Of a DNA stretch of 64,000 nt, positions 8,678 through 16,716 are shown in pieces. This DNA comes from SMWD01 sp002729875. Lineage in GTDB: Bacteria; Pseudomonadota; Gammaproteobacteria; Steroidobacterales; GCA-2729495. Numbering within the stretch: the first letter of the stretch is position 1; every line of letters starts with the position of its first letter. The DNA lies in assembly GCA_036010905.1 (NCBI GenBank), contig DASCMH010000013.1, positions 1-64,000 of the forward strand, given 5' to 3'. The position numbers and the translations under genes are program-made. The notes below the pieces were generated by a model, which had not been told where the DNA came from, ran no database searches, and saw only the letters and a program-made list of their open reading frames with translations.

Positions 8678-9160
8678 CTATTGCTTGACCGTCACCTTGA
8701 TCATTTTGTCACCCTGCTCGATCGTATCGACAACATCCAACCCGGCTGTAACCATGCCAAATACCGTATGCCGACCATCGAGGTGCGGGCATGCTACGTG
8801 GGTGATAAAGAACTGGCTGCCGTTCGTATTTGGCCCTGCATTAGCCATCGAAATCACCCCACGCTCATGAATTAATGGATTGCCGGCAGTTTCACAGTTA
8901 AAGCTGTACCCCGGACCACCGGAACCGGAACCAGTCGGATCGCCACCCTGGATCATGAAATCAGGGATAACGCGGTGAAATGACACGTCGTCATAAAACC
9001 CCTCTCCGGCCAGGAAAACAAAATTATTAACAGTCTGCGGGGCATGCTGCGCAGCAAGCTCCAACTCGATTGTGCCGCGACTCGTTTCAAGGCTCACAGC
9101 ATAGTTCCCATCCGCATCAATGCCCATCTCCGGCGCTGAATCCCATTGACTATTGCTCAT
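8678..9160 (-). CDS. Peptidyl-prolyl cis-trans isomerase, cyclophilin type
   Basis: Cyclophilin-fold proline isomerase of 160 residues. The active-site block FHRVIPDFMIQGGDPTG carries the catalytic Arg, followed by GSGGPGY and, later, GPNTNGSQFFITH. No signal peptide is seen, so it should act in the cytoplasm like PpiB. The ATG at 9160 follows GGAGATAAAT. Divergent from slyX. Confidence 0.94.
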   Translation of the reverse strand: MSNSQWDSAPEMGIDADGNYAVSLETSRGTIELELAAQHAPQTVNNFVFLAGEGFYDDVSFHRVIPDFMIQGGDPTGSGSGGPGYSFNCETAGNPLIHERGVISMANAGPNTNGSQFFITHVACPHLDGRHTVFGMVTAGLDVVDTIEQGDKMIKVTVKQ

Positions 9161-9303
9161 ATTTATCTCCGCGATATAGTTTTCTTATATTGGTAAAAGC
9201 CGTACATTATCAACGTGCCCGGGTCATCCGGGCTATTGAAACGGCTGGAATTACGACAAGATAACCGAAATTCTGCATTGAGACTACCAGCGGAGAATAT
9301 CTG

Positions 9304-9513
9304 ATGAGCCAGGAAGAACACCTGATCGAGCTTGAATCGAAAATTGCCCACCAGGACCATGCGATACACACTCTGGGCGAAGAAGTGTATCGGCAACAAA
9401 AAAAACTTGATCATCTCGAAACAACCTGCAACTTTCTCATCGAACAACTCAAGAAAAATACCGGCACACTGTCTCCAACAAACCCTGATGATGAAAAACC
9501 ACCCCATTACTGA
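9304..9513 (+). CDS. slyX: SlyX family protein
   Basis: Small coiled-coil protein of 69 residues: ELESKIAHQDHAIHTLGEEV, then a heptad-rich run ending EQLKKN and a polar PPHY tail. The C-terminal PPHY is characteristic of SlyX. Function remains unknown in any organism. A GGAG lies 8-9 bp before the ATG. The metal exporter gene follows 26 bp later. Confidence 0.88.
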   Translation: MSQEEHLIELESKIAHQDHAIHTLGEEVYRQQKKLDHLETTCNFLIEQLKKNTGTLSPTNPDDEKPPHY

Positions 9514-9539
9514 CGGAATGATCAATGAGGGAAGATTCG

Positions 9540-10463
9540 GTGAATAACGAACCGCACAAAAAGTTGAGCACTGAGCAACGCACACTGTTGATCAAGTCAG
9601 CCAGCTACGCATCTCTCGGCATCGCGCTCTCGCTCGTGGTACTCAAGGCCTGGGGTTGGCAGGAAACCGCCTCGGTATCCATGTTAAGTTCGCTGGCCGA
9701 TTCGATACTCGATGTATTCGCCTCGGCAATTACCTTCTGGGCGGTCCGCTATTCACTATTGCCGGCAGATTCCGACCACCGCTTCGGGCATGGCAAATCC
9801 GAGGGCCTGGCCGCCCTAATCCAGGCCCTGATTATCACCGCTTCAGGCCTTTATGTTTGTTACGAAGCCATCAAGCGAATTTTTTTACCCAAGCAAATAA
9901 CCGAACCTGAAATTGGACTCGGGGTTATTATTATTGCAACTGTAGCTACAGTGTTTCTGGTCGGCCTGCAACGCTATGTTGGTAAAAAAACCGGCTCGGT
10001 AGCGATTACTGCCGATGCCATACACTACCAGTCTGACATGCTGATTAATCTGGGCGTTGGCCTTTCGATCATTCTGACCAGTTGGACCGGTTACACCATC
10101 ATCGACCCAATGGTCGGCATAATTATCGCTATTTACGTATTGAACAGCGCCATCGGGATAACTAAACATTCACTCAAGATTTTGCTGGATCATGAAATCC
10201 CGCTCGAGGCTCGTCAAGCTATAGAAGCGATATCACTCGCCCATGCGGATGTCTGCGGTTTCCATGACATGAAAACCCGTTTTAGCGGCAATCACTTCAT
10301 AGTCCAGTTTCACCTGGAAATGACACCGGAGATAAGCCTGCTGCGAACCCATTTGATACTCGATGAAGTCGAAGCAGAAATAGAAAAACAGTATCCGGGC
10401 TGCGAAATTCTTATCCATGCCGATCCATTGGGGTTCGCCGAACGCAGGGATCACTTCCCGTAA
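9540..10463 (+). CDS. fieF: Cation diffusion facilitator, FieF/YiiP-like
   Basis: Inner-membrane proton-coupled exporter of divalent metals (Zn, Fe, Cd). Six transmembrane segments are followed by a cytoplasmic metal-sensing domain. Metal-site motifs are visible: SLADSILDVFAS in TM2, HRFGHGKSEGLAAL in the following loop, DAIHYQSDMLIN in TM5, and the histidines of HADVCGFHDM and HFIVQFHLEM in the C-terminal domain. The GTG at 9540 is preferred because GAGGGA ends 7 bp before it. An ATG at 9525 would add five residues. About 307 residues, close to E. coli FieF (300). Confidence 0.93.
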   Translation: MNNEPHKKLSTEQRTLLIKSASYASLGIALSLVVLKAWGWQETASVSMLSSLADSILDVFASAITFWAVRYSLLPADSDHRFGHGKSEGLAALIQALIITASGLYVCYEAIKRIFLPKQITEPEIGLGVIIIATVATVFLVGLQRYVGKKTGSVAITADAIHYQSDMLINLGVGLSIILTSWTGYTIIDPMVGIIIAIYVLNSAIGITKHSLKILLDHEIPLEARQAIEAISLAHADVCGFHDMKTRFSGNHFIVQFHLEMTPEISLLRTHLILDEVEAEIEKQYPGCEILIHADPLGFAERRDHFP

Positions 10464-10819
10464 CGAATGAATGATTGCAAAGTGATTGATAAATAGAACC
10501 CATTCTCTGAGGCCACCCATCAGGTTTAATGCCCCGGCAGACGCTAACCCCACAGGTAGTTCCGGCGGTTGCTACTGAAAAGAATCTGACTGCCTTTGCG
10601 AGGCGTTAACGTTAACCTGTATTTGCGCCGGGCTGACAGCGGCATTATTACTGCCCGTCTGGGCCTGAATCCTGCCCACACCGCATCTTGTCACGAGCAT
10701 CGATACCTGGCGCATGGATTTCACCGGATGGTGCGAAATGTACACCTGAAAAACCGTTACCATGCCGCAACAATCGCACCAGCACATTTATGCGCAGATC
10801 GTGCGAAAATGCCGCAATC
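10464..10819. other. Intergenic region after the metal exporter
   Basis: About 355 bp without a convincing gene. Overlapping open frames on both strands show no recognisable protein. The only structure I note is the 12-bp palindrome GTTAACGTTAAC at 10605-10616. Confidence 0.4.
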
Positions 10820-11101
10820 ATGACCCAAACCCGAAAAAAACACCTGCTGAACATTCTCGCGCTACTGGTGACCGGAACGGTCATTATTCCACTTGGCGCC
10901 TACCTGGTCGGTCATTACGTTGTTGGACCGTACGAAGGCGATAGCGGCCCGGCCGGCTACCTGGGGACTATTTATCTGTCCGCATTGCGTGGCGATATTA
11001 CTGCCTTGGGGCTAATCCTGGCGCCTCTACAGATAGCAGCGATATGGGCCATCGGTCTGTGGCTATACAGGCGCAAGCGGGTCGCACCCGGATGCCCCTG
11101 A
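10820..11101 (+). CDS. Small two-helix membrane protein, unknown function
   Basis: A 93-residue hydrophobic protein. A basic start (MTQTRKK) is followed by one transmembrane segment (LLNILALLVTGTVIIPLGAY). Then come a polar loop with PYEGDSGPAGYLGTIYLSAL and a second helix (GLILAPLQIAAIWAIGLWLY), ending in basic residues. The positive-inside pattern places both ends in the cytoplasm. I do not recognise a named family. The start is uncertain, since in-frame ATGs also lie upstream at 10790 and 10688 and no strong Shine-Dalgarno marks any of them. Confidence 0.6.
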   Translation: MTQTRKKHLLNILALLVTGTVIIPLGAYLVGHYVVGPYEGDSGPAGYLGTIYLSALRGDITALGLILAPLQIAAIWAIGLWLYRRKRVAPGCP

Positions 11102-11261
11102 AAATCAGCCTGCAGCAAAGAGATGCCGTCTTGCTTATGTCAATTACAGCACTTCCTGGCGGCATCATTTTTTTTCAAAATCAATAACTTGTGGAATATT
11201 TAAAAAATTTCCGTTACTATAATGGATAGTTGGAGCACGCTGTTCAGCTGGGCTGGCAATA

Positions 11262-11525
11262 CTATTCTGTAGTCACCAGCCAAAGAAGTGAGATGCGCAC
11301 ATGGCCCCAGCGATTTTTCTGCACGATCCTGATGAACCCGGCGACCACTATGGCAGTAACACAAAAGAATATGGCTATGCAGTGCAATAATTCCAGCATT
11401 TCAGTGTCAAAACAAGGATTGTTAACGCTCGGAAACCAGTACATAAATAACACGCCACAGAGGCCGAAGGCTGTGGAAACAAGGCTACCGAAGGTCATTC
11501 CAAGTATCACTTTATATGGATGCAT
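11262..11525 (-). CDS. Possible small membrane protein, unknown
   Basis: An 87-residue frame whose translation has two clear hydrophobic segments, VILGMTFGSLVSTAFGLCGV and LHCIAIFFCVTAIVVAGFI, ending in a basic tail. The opposite-strand frame over the same bases looks polar and unstructured, so this strand is the likelier coding one. No family is recognised, and no good ribosome binding site precedes the ATG. It may be a real orphan gene or a chance frame. The stretches on either side (11102-11261 and 11526-11640) show nothing else. Confidence 0.45.
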   Translation of the reverse strand: MHPYKVILGMTFGSLVSTAFGLCGVLFMYWFPSVNNPCFDTEMLELLHCIAIFFCVTAIVVAGFIRIVQKNRWGHVRISLLWLVTTE

Positions 11526-11640
11526 CTTAAAGGCTCAGCCAGGTTAGGCCATTTCTGGGGCACAGTGCCTTGCTTGAGCGGATCAGCCGTTCTAGCCTTG
11601 CAGAATAGTTTTCATTTAATTTCAGGACAAAACGCAAAGA

Positions 11641-13788
11641 ATGTTGATTAACAAGCCTGTTTCCATCCCCCATATCCGTATAGCCACCCTGCTGTTGTTG
11701 TTACTGGCTGTATCCGAACTCTTTGCAACTGCTCCCCAGGCCGATGCAATACCGACCATCCTGCAATCTGACCAACGCCATCGACAGGTTTCCAGAATGG
11801 TCACCCGTTTTGTTGAGCGGGCTCATTACTCGAAGATCAGTATCGACGATGAACTTTCGGCCATTATTCTGAATACTTATATCGATGCGCTGGACATAAA
11901 CAAACACTATTTTCGCGCTTCTGACATCACCTATTTCAACCGCTATCGCGACTTGCTCGATGATGTTCTGCGCTCCGGAGACTTCAACCCGATATTTGAT
12001 ATTTTTCGTCTGTACCGCCTGCGTGCTCAGCAAAATCTGGATTACGCAATAGCAATGCTGGACGAACCGATTGACTTTACTACTAACAAAGAATATCTGT
12101 TCAATCGCACAGAACTGCCATGGCTCTCCTCCCCCGAGGAAATGCAACAACTTTGGCGTGAACGCGTCACCAACGATGCTCTGAACCTGAGTCTTGCCGA
12201 CAAGGATTGGGATGGCATCATCAAAGTCTTAACCAAACGTTATAAACGTGTATTAAAACGCATAAATCAACTTGATAGTGACGATGTCGTAGAAACTTTC
12301 CTGAACTCCTTTACCCGGACTCTGGATCCGCACTCCAGCTACCTGTCTCCACGTCAGTCGGAAGAATACAAGATCCAGATGAGCCTTTCGTACCAAGGCA
12401 TTGGCGCATCACTGAAACTGGATGACGAACTTGTCGCGGTACTGAACATTATCCCGGGCGGGCCGGCATCAATTGACGGACGCCTGTCAGCCAACGATCG
12501 AATTACGGCTGTTGGCCAGGGCACAGCCGGCGGCACGGACACGGTCGAAGAAATGATCGATGTTGTCGGCTGGCCGCTTGACGATGTAGTGCAATTGATT
12601 CGCGGACCGAGCGGCACGACAGTAAGGCTGCAGATTCTGCCAGCTGATGCACTACCCGGCGCAGAACAAAACATCCTTGAACTGATCCGCGACAAGATCA
12701 AGCTCGAAGGACGGGCCGCCAGTAGCAAAAAAATACCGATTGAAGGAAACGACGTCCGAGATGGCATCATCGGCATCATCACCATACCCAGTTTCTACCA
12801 GGATTATGAAGCCCGCAGCAAAGGTGAAGAGGATTACGTCAGCACTACGCGTGATGTAAAGCGCCTGGTCGAGGAACTGAAGGAAGACAACCTCAATGGT
12901 CTCATCATTGATCTGCGCGGCAATGGCGGAGGACACTTATCCGAAGCCACCGCACTGACCGGCCTGTTCATTGATAAGGGGCCGGTTGTTCAACTAAAAG
13001 ACACGACAGGTCGAATCGAGGTACTGGATGATCTGGAACCTGAGACGGCCTACAACGGACCCATGGTCGTATTGGTTGACAGATTCAGTGCCTCTGCATC
13101 GGAAATTTTTGCAGCGGCCATTCAAGACTATCAGCGTGGCGTTGTCATCGGTCAACGCACCTTCGGCAAAGGCACCGTACAAAACCTGTATCTTCTTGAC
13201 CAATATGCGCGCCGCATCCCCGACCCTGGGCTGGGTCAATTGACGCTTACGATCGGTAAGTATTACCGAGTCACGGGCGGTAGCACACAACATCGGGGCG
13301 TATTACCGGACATAGATCTGCCGTCTGCAATCGACACGGAAAAAAATGGCGAAAGCAGCCGTGACAATGCCCTGCCCTGGGATCAGATCAAAGCCACGGG
13401 CTACTCTGCAAATCAGCCGCTCGATAATGAAATTGCCTACCTGACCGAATCTTACAACACTCGGATTGAAACCAACCCGGATATTGACTTTCTTCGCTCG
13501 AATATCGCCGCCGTGGACAAACTCCGCTCACAAATATCGATTTCACTGAACAAGGAAAAGCGACTTGAAGAACGTGAATCGACACGGCAACAACGTCTGG
13601 AACGCGAAAATCAGCGCCGCCTGGCTAACGGGATGGAACCTGTCGATTCACTTGATGCCCTCAAGGATGAGGAACTACCGGATATTTTTCTCGATCAGGC
13701 CACCGAAATCGTTACCGATCTTATCAAACTCAACAAGCAACAGAACTCCCTGGTAACCAGCGTAAATGCACCGGATTCGGAGCCGTAA
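11641..13788 (+). CDS. prc: Carboxy-terminal processing protease Prc (Tsp)
   Basis: Periplasmic S41 protease that degrades proteins with nonpolar C-termini, including tmRNA-tagged ones, and trims envelope proteins. The 715 residues comprise a signal peptide, an N-terminal helical domain (about 40-240), a PDZ domain (SYQGIGASLKLDDELVAV near 240-335), the S41 core and a C-terminal DUF3340-type region rich in charged residues. The catalytic Ser485, Asp496 and Lys510 align with E. coli S430, D441 and K455 within SASASEIFAAAIQDY and TFGKGTVQ. A substrate link to the tmRNA tag encoded at 6.4 kb is expected from knowledge of the family. Confidence 0.96.
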   Translation: MLINKPVSIPHIRIATLLLLLLAVSELFATAPQADAIPTILQSDQRHRQVSRMVTRFVERAHYSKISIDDELSAIILNTYIDALDINKHYFRASDITYFNRYRDLLDDVLRSGDFNPIFDIFRLYRLRAQQNLDYAIAMLDEPIDFTTNKEYLFNRTELPWLSSPEEMQQLWRERVTNDALNLSLADKDWDGIIKVLTKRYKRVLKRINQLDSDDVVETFLNSFTRTLDPHSSYLSPRQSEEYKIQMSLSYQGIGASLKLDDELVAVLNIIPGGPASIDGRLSANDRITAVGQGTAGGTDTVEEMIDVVGWPLDDVVQLIRGPSGTTVRLQILPADALPGAEQNILELIRDKIKLEGRAASSKKIPIEGNDVRDGIIGIITIPSFYQDYEARSKGEEDYVSTTRDVKRLVEELKEDNLNGLIIDLRGNGGGHLSEATALTGLFIDKGPVVQLKDTTGRIEVLDDLEPETAYNGPMVVLVDRFSASASEIFAAAIQDYQRGVVIGQRTFGKGTVQNLYLLDQYARRIPDPGLGQLTLTIGKYYRVTGGSTQHRGVLPDIDLPSAIDTEKNGESSRDNALPWDQIKATGYSANQPLDNEIAYLTESYNTRIETNPDIDFLRSNIAAVDKLRSQISISLNKEKRLEERESTRQQRLERENQRRLANGMEPVDSLDALKDEELPDIFLDQATEIVTDLIKLNKQQNSLVTSVNAPDSEP

Positions 13789-13913
13789 CAACATCATCTT
13801 GCCAACCTGAACCCAGCCCCCGATCAGACCATGGAAACAGGCTCTTGCGTGGAAGAATAATTAATAAGATTCCCGCAAGGCATGTGGGAGCATAGAACCT
13901 GATAAAACAACGA

Positions 13914-14954
13914 TCAGGTCAGCAGTATCGAATAAACTTCCCAATACTCGTCAGCAAGCACATTGATATTGACCGAACGTTGACCCTGCACATCACCGCC
14001 ATCATTAACAACCAACGGAATCTCGGCAAATGAACCGGCAACCGGGATCGTGTCAGTTTCCTGCCGATATCCCGCGCAGCGCTGCAGATAGACAATACGA
14101 TTGCGAGCTCTGGCGACAAAATTCTTACCCGACGGCAAGCTTCGCACACAATCATCAATATGAATATTCATATCCCGGCACACGTTTGCATCACCATAGT
14201 TCACGTCAGAGACCTCGCGCACCGACGCCTCTCGAGCCAAACTACTGACGTCATGTTTACTGAAATGCAAATATAATTCCTGAGCAATTGCGATTAACAT
14301 CAGATTAATAATTCTGCGCCCTTCAATCGACAACTCCTCGAAAACCGGCGAAGGCTCCGATGCTTTGTCCCTTTTTTTCTCACGACACTGCTTGAGAATT
14401 CTCATTGCTTCCCGGTGAACTTCATCTGCAGATTCAATTTGTTTAGCAATTACCTTGGACTTAAAGTAATTCCAGATCCCGCGTGACTGCATATACTGGC
14501 GCTTAAGCAATTCCAGCTCTTTACCGGCTGCATGTTCTTGCCTGCACGCCTGCTGCTCGTGCTGCTCGATAACCGCCAATATATCCTTATTGCTTACTTT
14601 GAACTGATCCAGAGCGAGTTTCATCTCGTGATTGCGTTGATGCGTCAACAGTTCTTCAGCAAGCCTGGTCAGTTTGCGTTGACAGTGATTCCAGACACCG
14701 CGTAACTGGTAAAATATGGATGCATTAGCGGCTCGTAGCGGGTCTACCAACATTCCCTCGAGTTCTTCGAGTTGTTGCTGCGAACGAAGCATTACATTTT
14801 CTTGCTGCTGCAGTTGCTCCTCAAGTCGCTGACCTTCAAGGCGGAGTTTGGCAAACTCTTTTTTCAACTCGATACGATTCTGAAACAGCTTTAGCAGCCG
14901 CTCATCCTCGGATTCAACTTTCTGCTCACGTCTCAGTAATGCAATACCAACCAT
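13914..14954 (-). CDS. Coiled-coil protein of unknown function
   Basis: A 346-residue protein I cannot assign to a family. Its N-terminal 220 residues are almost entirely charged helix with heptads (LRLEGQRLEEQLQQQE, then QQLEELEG). An uncharged insertion, ASIFYQLRGVWNHCQRKL, recurs in modified form as QSRGIWNYFKSKV. The last 130 residues look globular (IINLMLIAIAQELYLHF, then DMNIHIDDCVRSL). There is no signal peptide or membrane span. The ATG at 14954 is preferred to the TTG at 14990. It lies downstream of the DUF1249 gene on the same strand, but a terminator separates them. Confidence 0.75.
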   Translation of the reverse strand: MVGIALLRREQKVESEDERLLKLFQNRIELKKEFAKLRLEGQRLEEQLQQQENVMLRSQQQLEELEGMLVDPLRAANASIFYQLRGVWNHCQRKLTRLAEELLTHQRNHEMKLALDQFKVSNKDILAVIEQHEQQACRQEHAAGKELELLKRQYMQSRGIWNYFKSKVIAKQIESADEVHREAMRILKQCREKKRDKASEPSPVFEELSIEGRRIINLMLIAIAQELYLHFSKHDVSSLAREASVREVSDVNYGDANVCRDMNIHIDDCVRSLPSGKNFVARARNRIVYLQRCAGYRQETDTIPVAGSFAEIPLVVNDGGDVQGQRSVNINVLADEYWEVYSILLT

Positions 14955-15102
14955 TAATTTCGCCTGACAACTTCTGAAACAACCCTGCAAATCTCAGGAC
15001 CGCATTGAATAGTGGCGAAATTAACCTAATGTAGCGCCGCAAACCTTGATGCAATCTACATTTCCCGGCAAAACGGCATTTGATTGCATGTGCTGGTTGC
15101 CG

Positions 15103-15127
15103 TAAAAATTAGCGTATTTGCGCTAAT
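15103..15127 (-). terminator. Rho-independent terminator after the DUF1249 gene
   Basis: On the minus strand ATTAGCG, a 6-base loop and CGCTAAT are followed by TTTTAC. The hairpin lies 55 bp past the DUF1249 stop codon and would uncouple it from the coiled-coil gene downstream. Confidence 0.7.
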
Positions 15128-15181
15128 CAACCACGGCTGAAGCCACTTCTGCAATGATTTTAAGCGGTGGTGGCTACCGAT

Positions 15182-15697
15182 TCAGGCGGTTTGCATACCC
15201 TGTTTACGGCTCACCGGTACAAATGAATGACCTTTTTCAAGCAGAAAATCCAGCCATTTGCTTAGCACCATGTTTCTGCTCCAGCATTGACCTACTGGTC
15301 GCGCAAAACGACCATGCAAATCACGCAACACTGCATGGCGATGATGTGCAGCCCAACTTACGACCTCTGTCATCCGGGCATCCAGATACACCCGAATACA
15401 CAGATCCGGATCTGCAATACAACCATCCGGTTCATCGAACATATATGTCAGCCGCAAGACCTGTGTATAGCGCACCGAAGATTCCACCTTCAGAAACAGG
15501 TCCTCATCATCAGTTGAGCAGGAGTTCAACTCCAGGGTATGGTTAAAATTTTCATGATTATTTTGCGCCGGACCAACTTCCAGTGGGCCCAACAGTTGGA
15601 TGAGTCGTAAATAGTTACTCTCATAAAGCGCCATCAACCCACCGAAACTGCCGGGGCCGTATTCGCATTGAGGAACTATGTAGCTATCTATTAGCAT
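15182..15697 (-). CDS. DUF1249 family protein (YqiB-like)
   Basis: A 171-residue cytoplasmic protein resembling E. coli YqiB. The N-terminal block GSFGGLMALYESNYLRLIQLL matches the family's SFxxLMxLxExNYxRL pattern. It is followed by LKVESSVRYTQVLRLTY and DPDLCIRVYLDARMTEV. In E. coli yqiB sits between nudF and cpdA; those genes are not present here. Function is unknown. The frame has a clear ATG at 15697 and ends in a terminator. Confidence 0.83.
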   Translation of the reverse strand: MLIDSYIVPQCEYGPGSFGGLMALYESNYLRLIQLLGPLEVGPAQNNHENFNHTLELNSCSTDDEDLFLKVESSVRYTQVLRLTYMFDEPDGCIADPDLCIRVYLDARMTEVVSWAAHHRHAVLRDLHGRFARPVGQCWSRNMVLSKWLDFLLEKGHSFVPVSRKQGMQTA

Positions 15698-15815
15698 AAC
15701 CTGACTATATCACAGCCTTTTTTGACATCATCTGTAGTGATAGTAATCACAAAATGAATAGAATCAGCAAAGATTTTCTTGCCGAACCGTACCTGAATTA
15801 TTATTCCATGGTCTG

Positions 15816-16640
15816 TCAGGGACGAACGCGGCGTTCAACATTTGTCTTGCTAAGAATCGTACTCGATATTTCTTCAATAGAAAAACTGGTTGTATCAACA
15901 AACGGAATCTGCCACCGCTTGAATATCGCTTCGGCAGCACGTATTTCAAAGCTAACTTGCTGGGAACTCGCATATCGACCGGCAGCACGCCGCTCTTTAC
16001 GAATCTTTACCAGGCGTTCCGGTGCAATTGTCAGCCCATACAGCTTATCCCGGTATGGTTTCAAAACTTTGGGTAAATCTGCTGATTCCAGCTCATCCTC
16101 TGCAAGTGGATAATTCGCCGCAAATACGCCATAAGTCATCGCCAGATAAAGGCAGGTCGGTGTTTTCCCAGATCGGGAAACTCCAATCAATATGACATCG
16201 GCCCGCTCATACCCTCTTATCTTCCCACCATCGTCATAATTTAACGCAAAATTAGTAGCCTCAATCCGACGATCGTATGCACCAGAATCCTGCATGCCGT
16301 GCGCCCGACCGGATCGATTTAAAGACTTCATCTTCAACTCTTTTTCCAGCGGACCGATAAAGGTATTAAAAAAATCAAGAAACAGTCCGGACGCATGCAT
16401 AAAACGCTGACGCAGTTCATTATGTACGATGGTCGAGAATATGATCGGCCGAGCAGCCTGCTCGGTTGCTACTGCATTGATCTGCCGTATGGCTGCCTCA
16501 GCCTTGTCAACAGTATCAATAAATGGCAAAGTAATCTGATCGAATTGATGTTCGTCGAATTGGGTCAACAAGCTGTGACCAAGGGTTTCCGCTGTCACGC
16601 CTGTTTGGTCTGAAAGAAAAAATACTGTGCGACGAGCCAT
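15816..16640 (-). CDS. ppsR: PEP synthase regulatory protein (kinase/pyrophosphorylase)
   Basis: DUF299 bifunctional enzyme. It inactivates PEP synthase by ADP-dependent phosphorylation of a Thr next to the catalytic His, and reactivates it by Pi-dependent dephosphorylation. The 274 residues start with FFLSDQTGVTAETLG and contain the P-loop GVSRSGKTPT near the middle, followed by YLAMTYGVFAANYPL. It is divergent from ppsA with 76 bp between the starts, so target and regulator share one control region. Confidence 0.96.
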   Translation of the reverse strand: MARRTVFFLSDQTGVTAETLGHSLLTQFDEHQFDQITLPFIDTVDKAEAAIRQINAVATEQAARPIIFSTIVHNELRQRFMHASGLFLDFFNTFIGPLEKELKMKSLNRSGRAHGMQDSGAYDRRIEATNFALNYDDGGKIRGYERADVILIGVSRSGKTPTCLYLAMTYGVFAANYPLAEDELESADLPKVLKPYRDKLYGLTIAPERLVKIRKERRAAGRYASSQQVSFEIRAAEAIFKRWQIPFVDTTSFSIEEISSTILSKTNVERRVRP

Positions 16641-16716
16641 AATCTTTATCCAATCACATTACCTATGTCGGGACACTGATTCTCCAGTTCTCTACTGACA
16701 AAACAAGGGAGCCCCA

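Noticed and set aside
10572..10787. Short minus-strand open frame in the gap before the small membrane protein
   Set aside because: No hydrophobic or domain pattern, no ribosome site, and overlapped by frames on the other strand; likely chance.
11230..11547. 105-codon plus-strand open frame before prc
   Set aside because: Its translation is polar and featureless, whereas the overlapping minus-strand frame has two clean hydrophobic segments.
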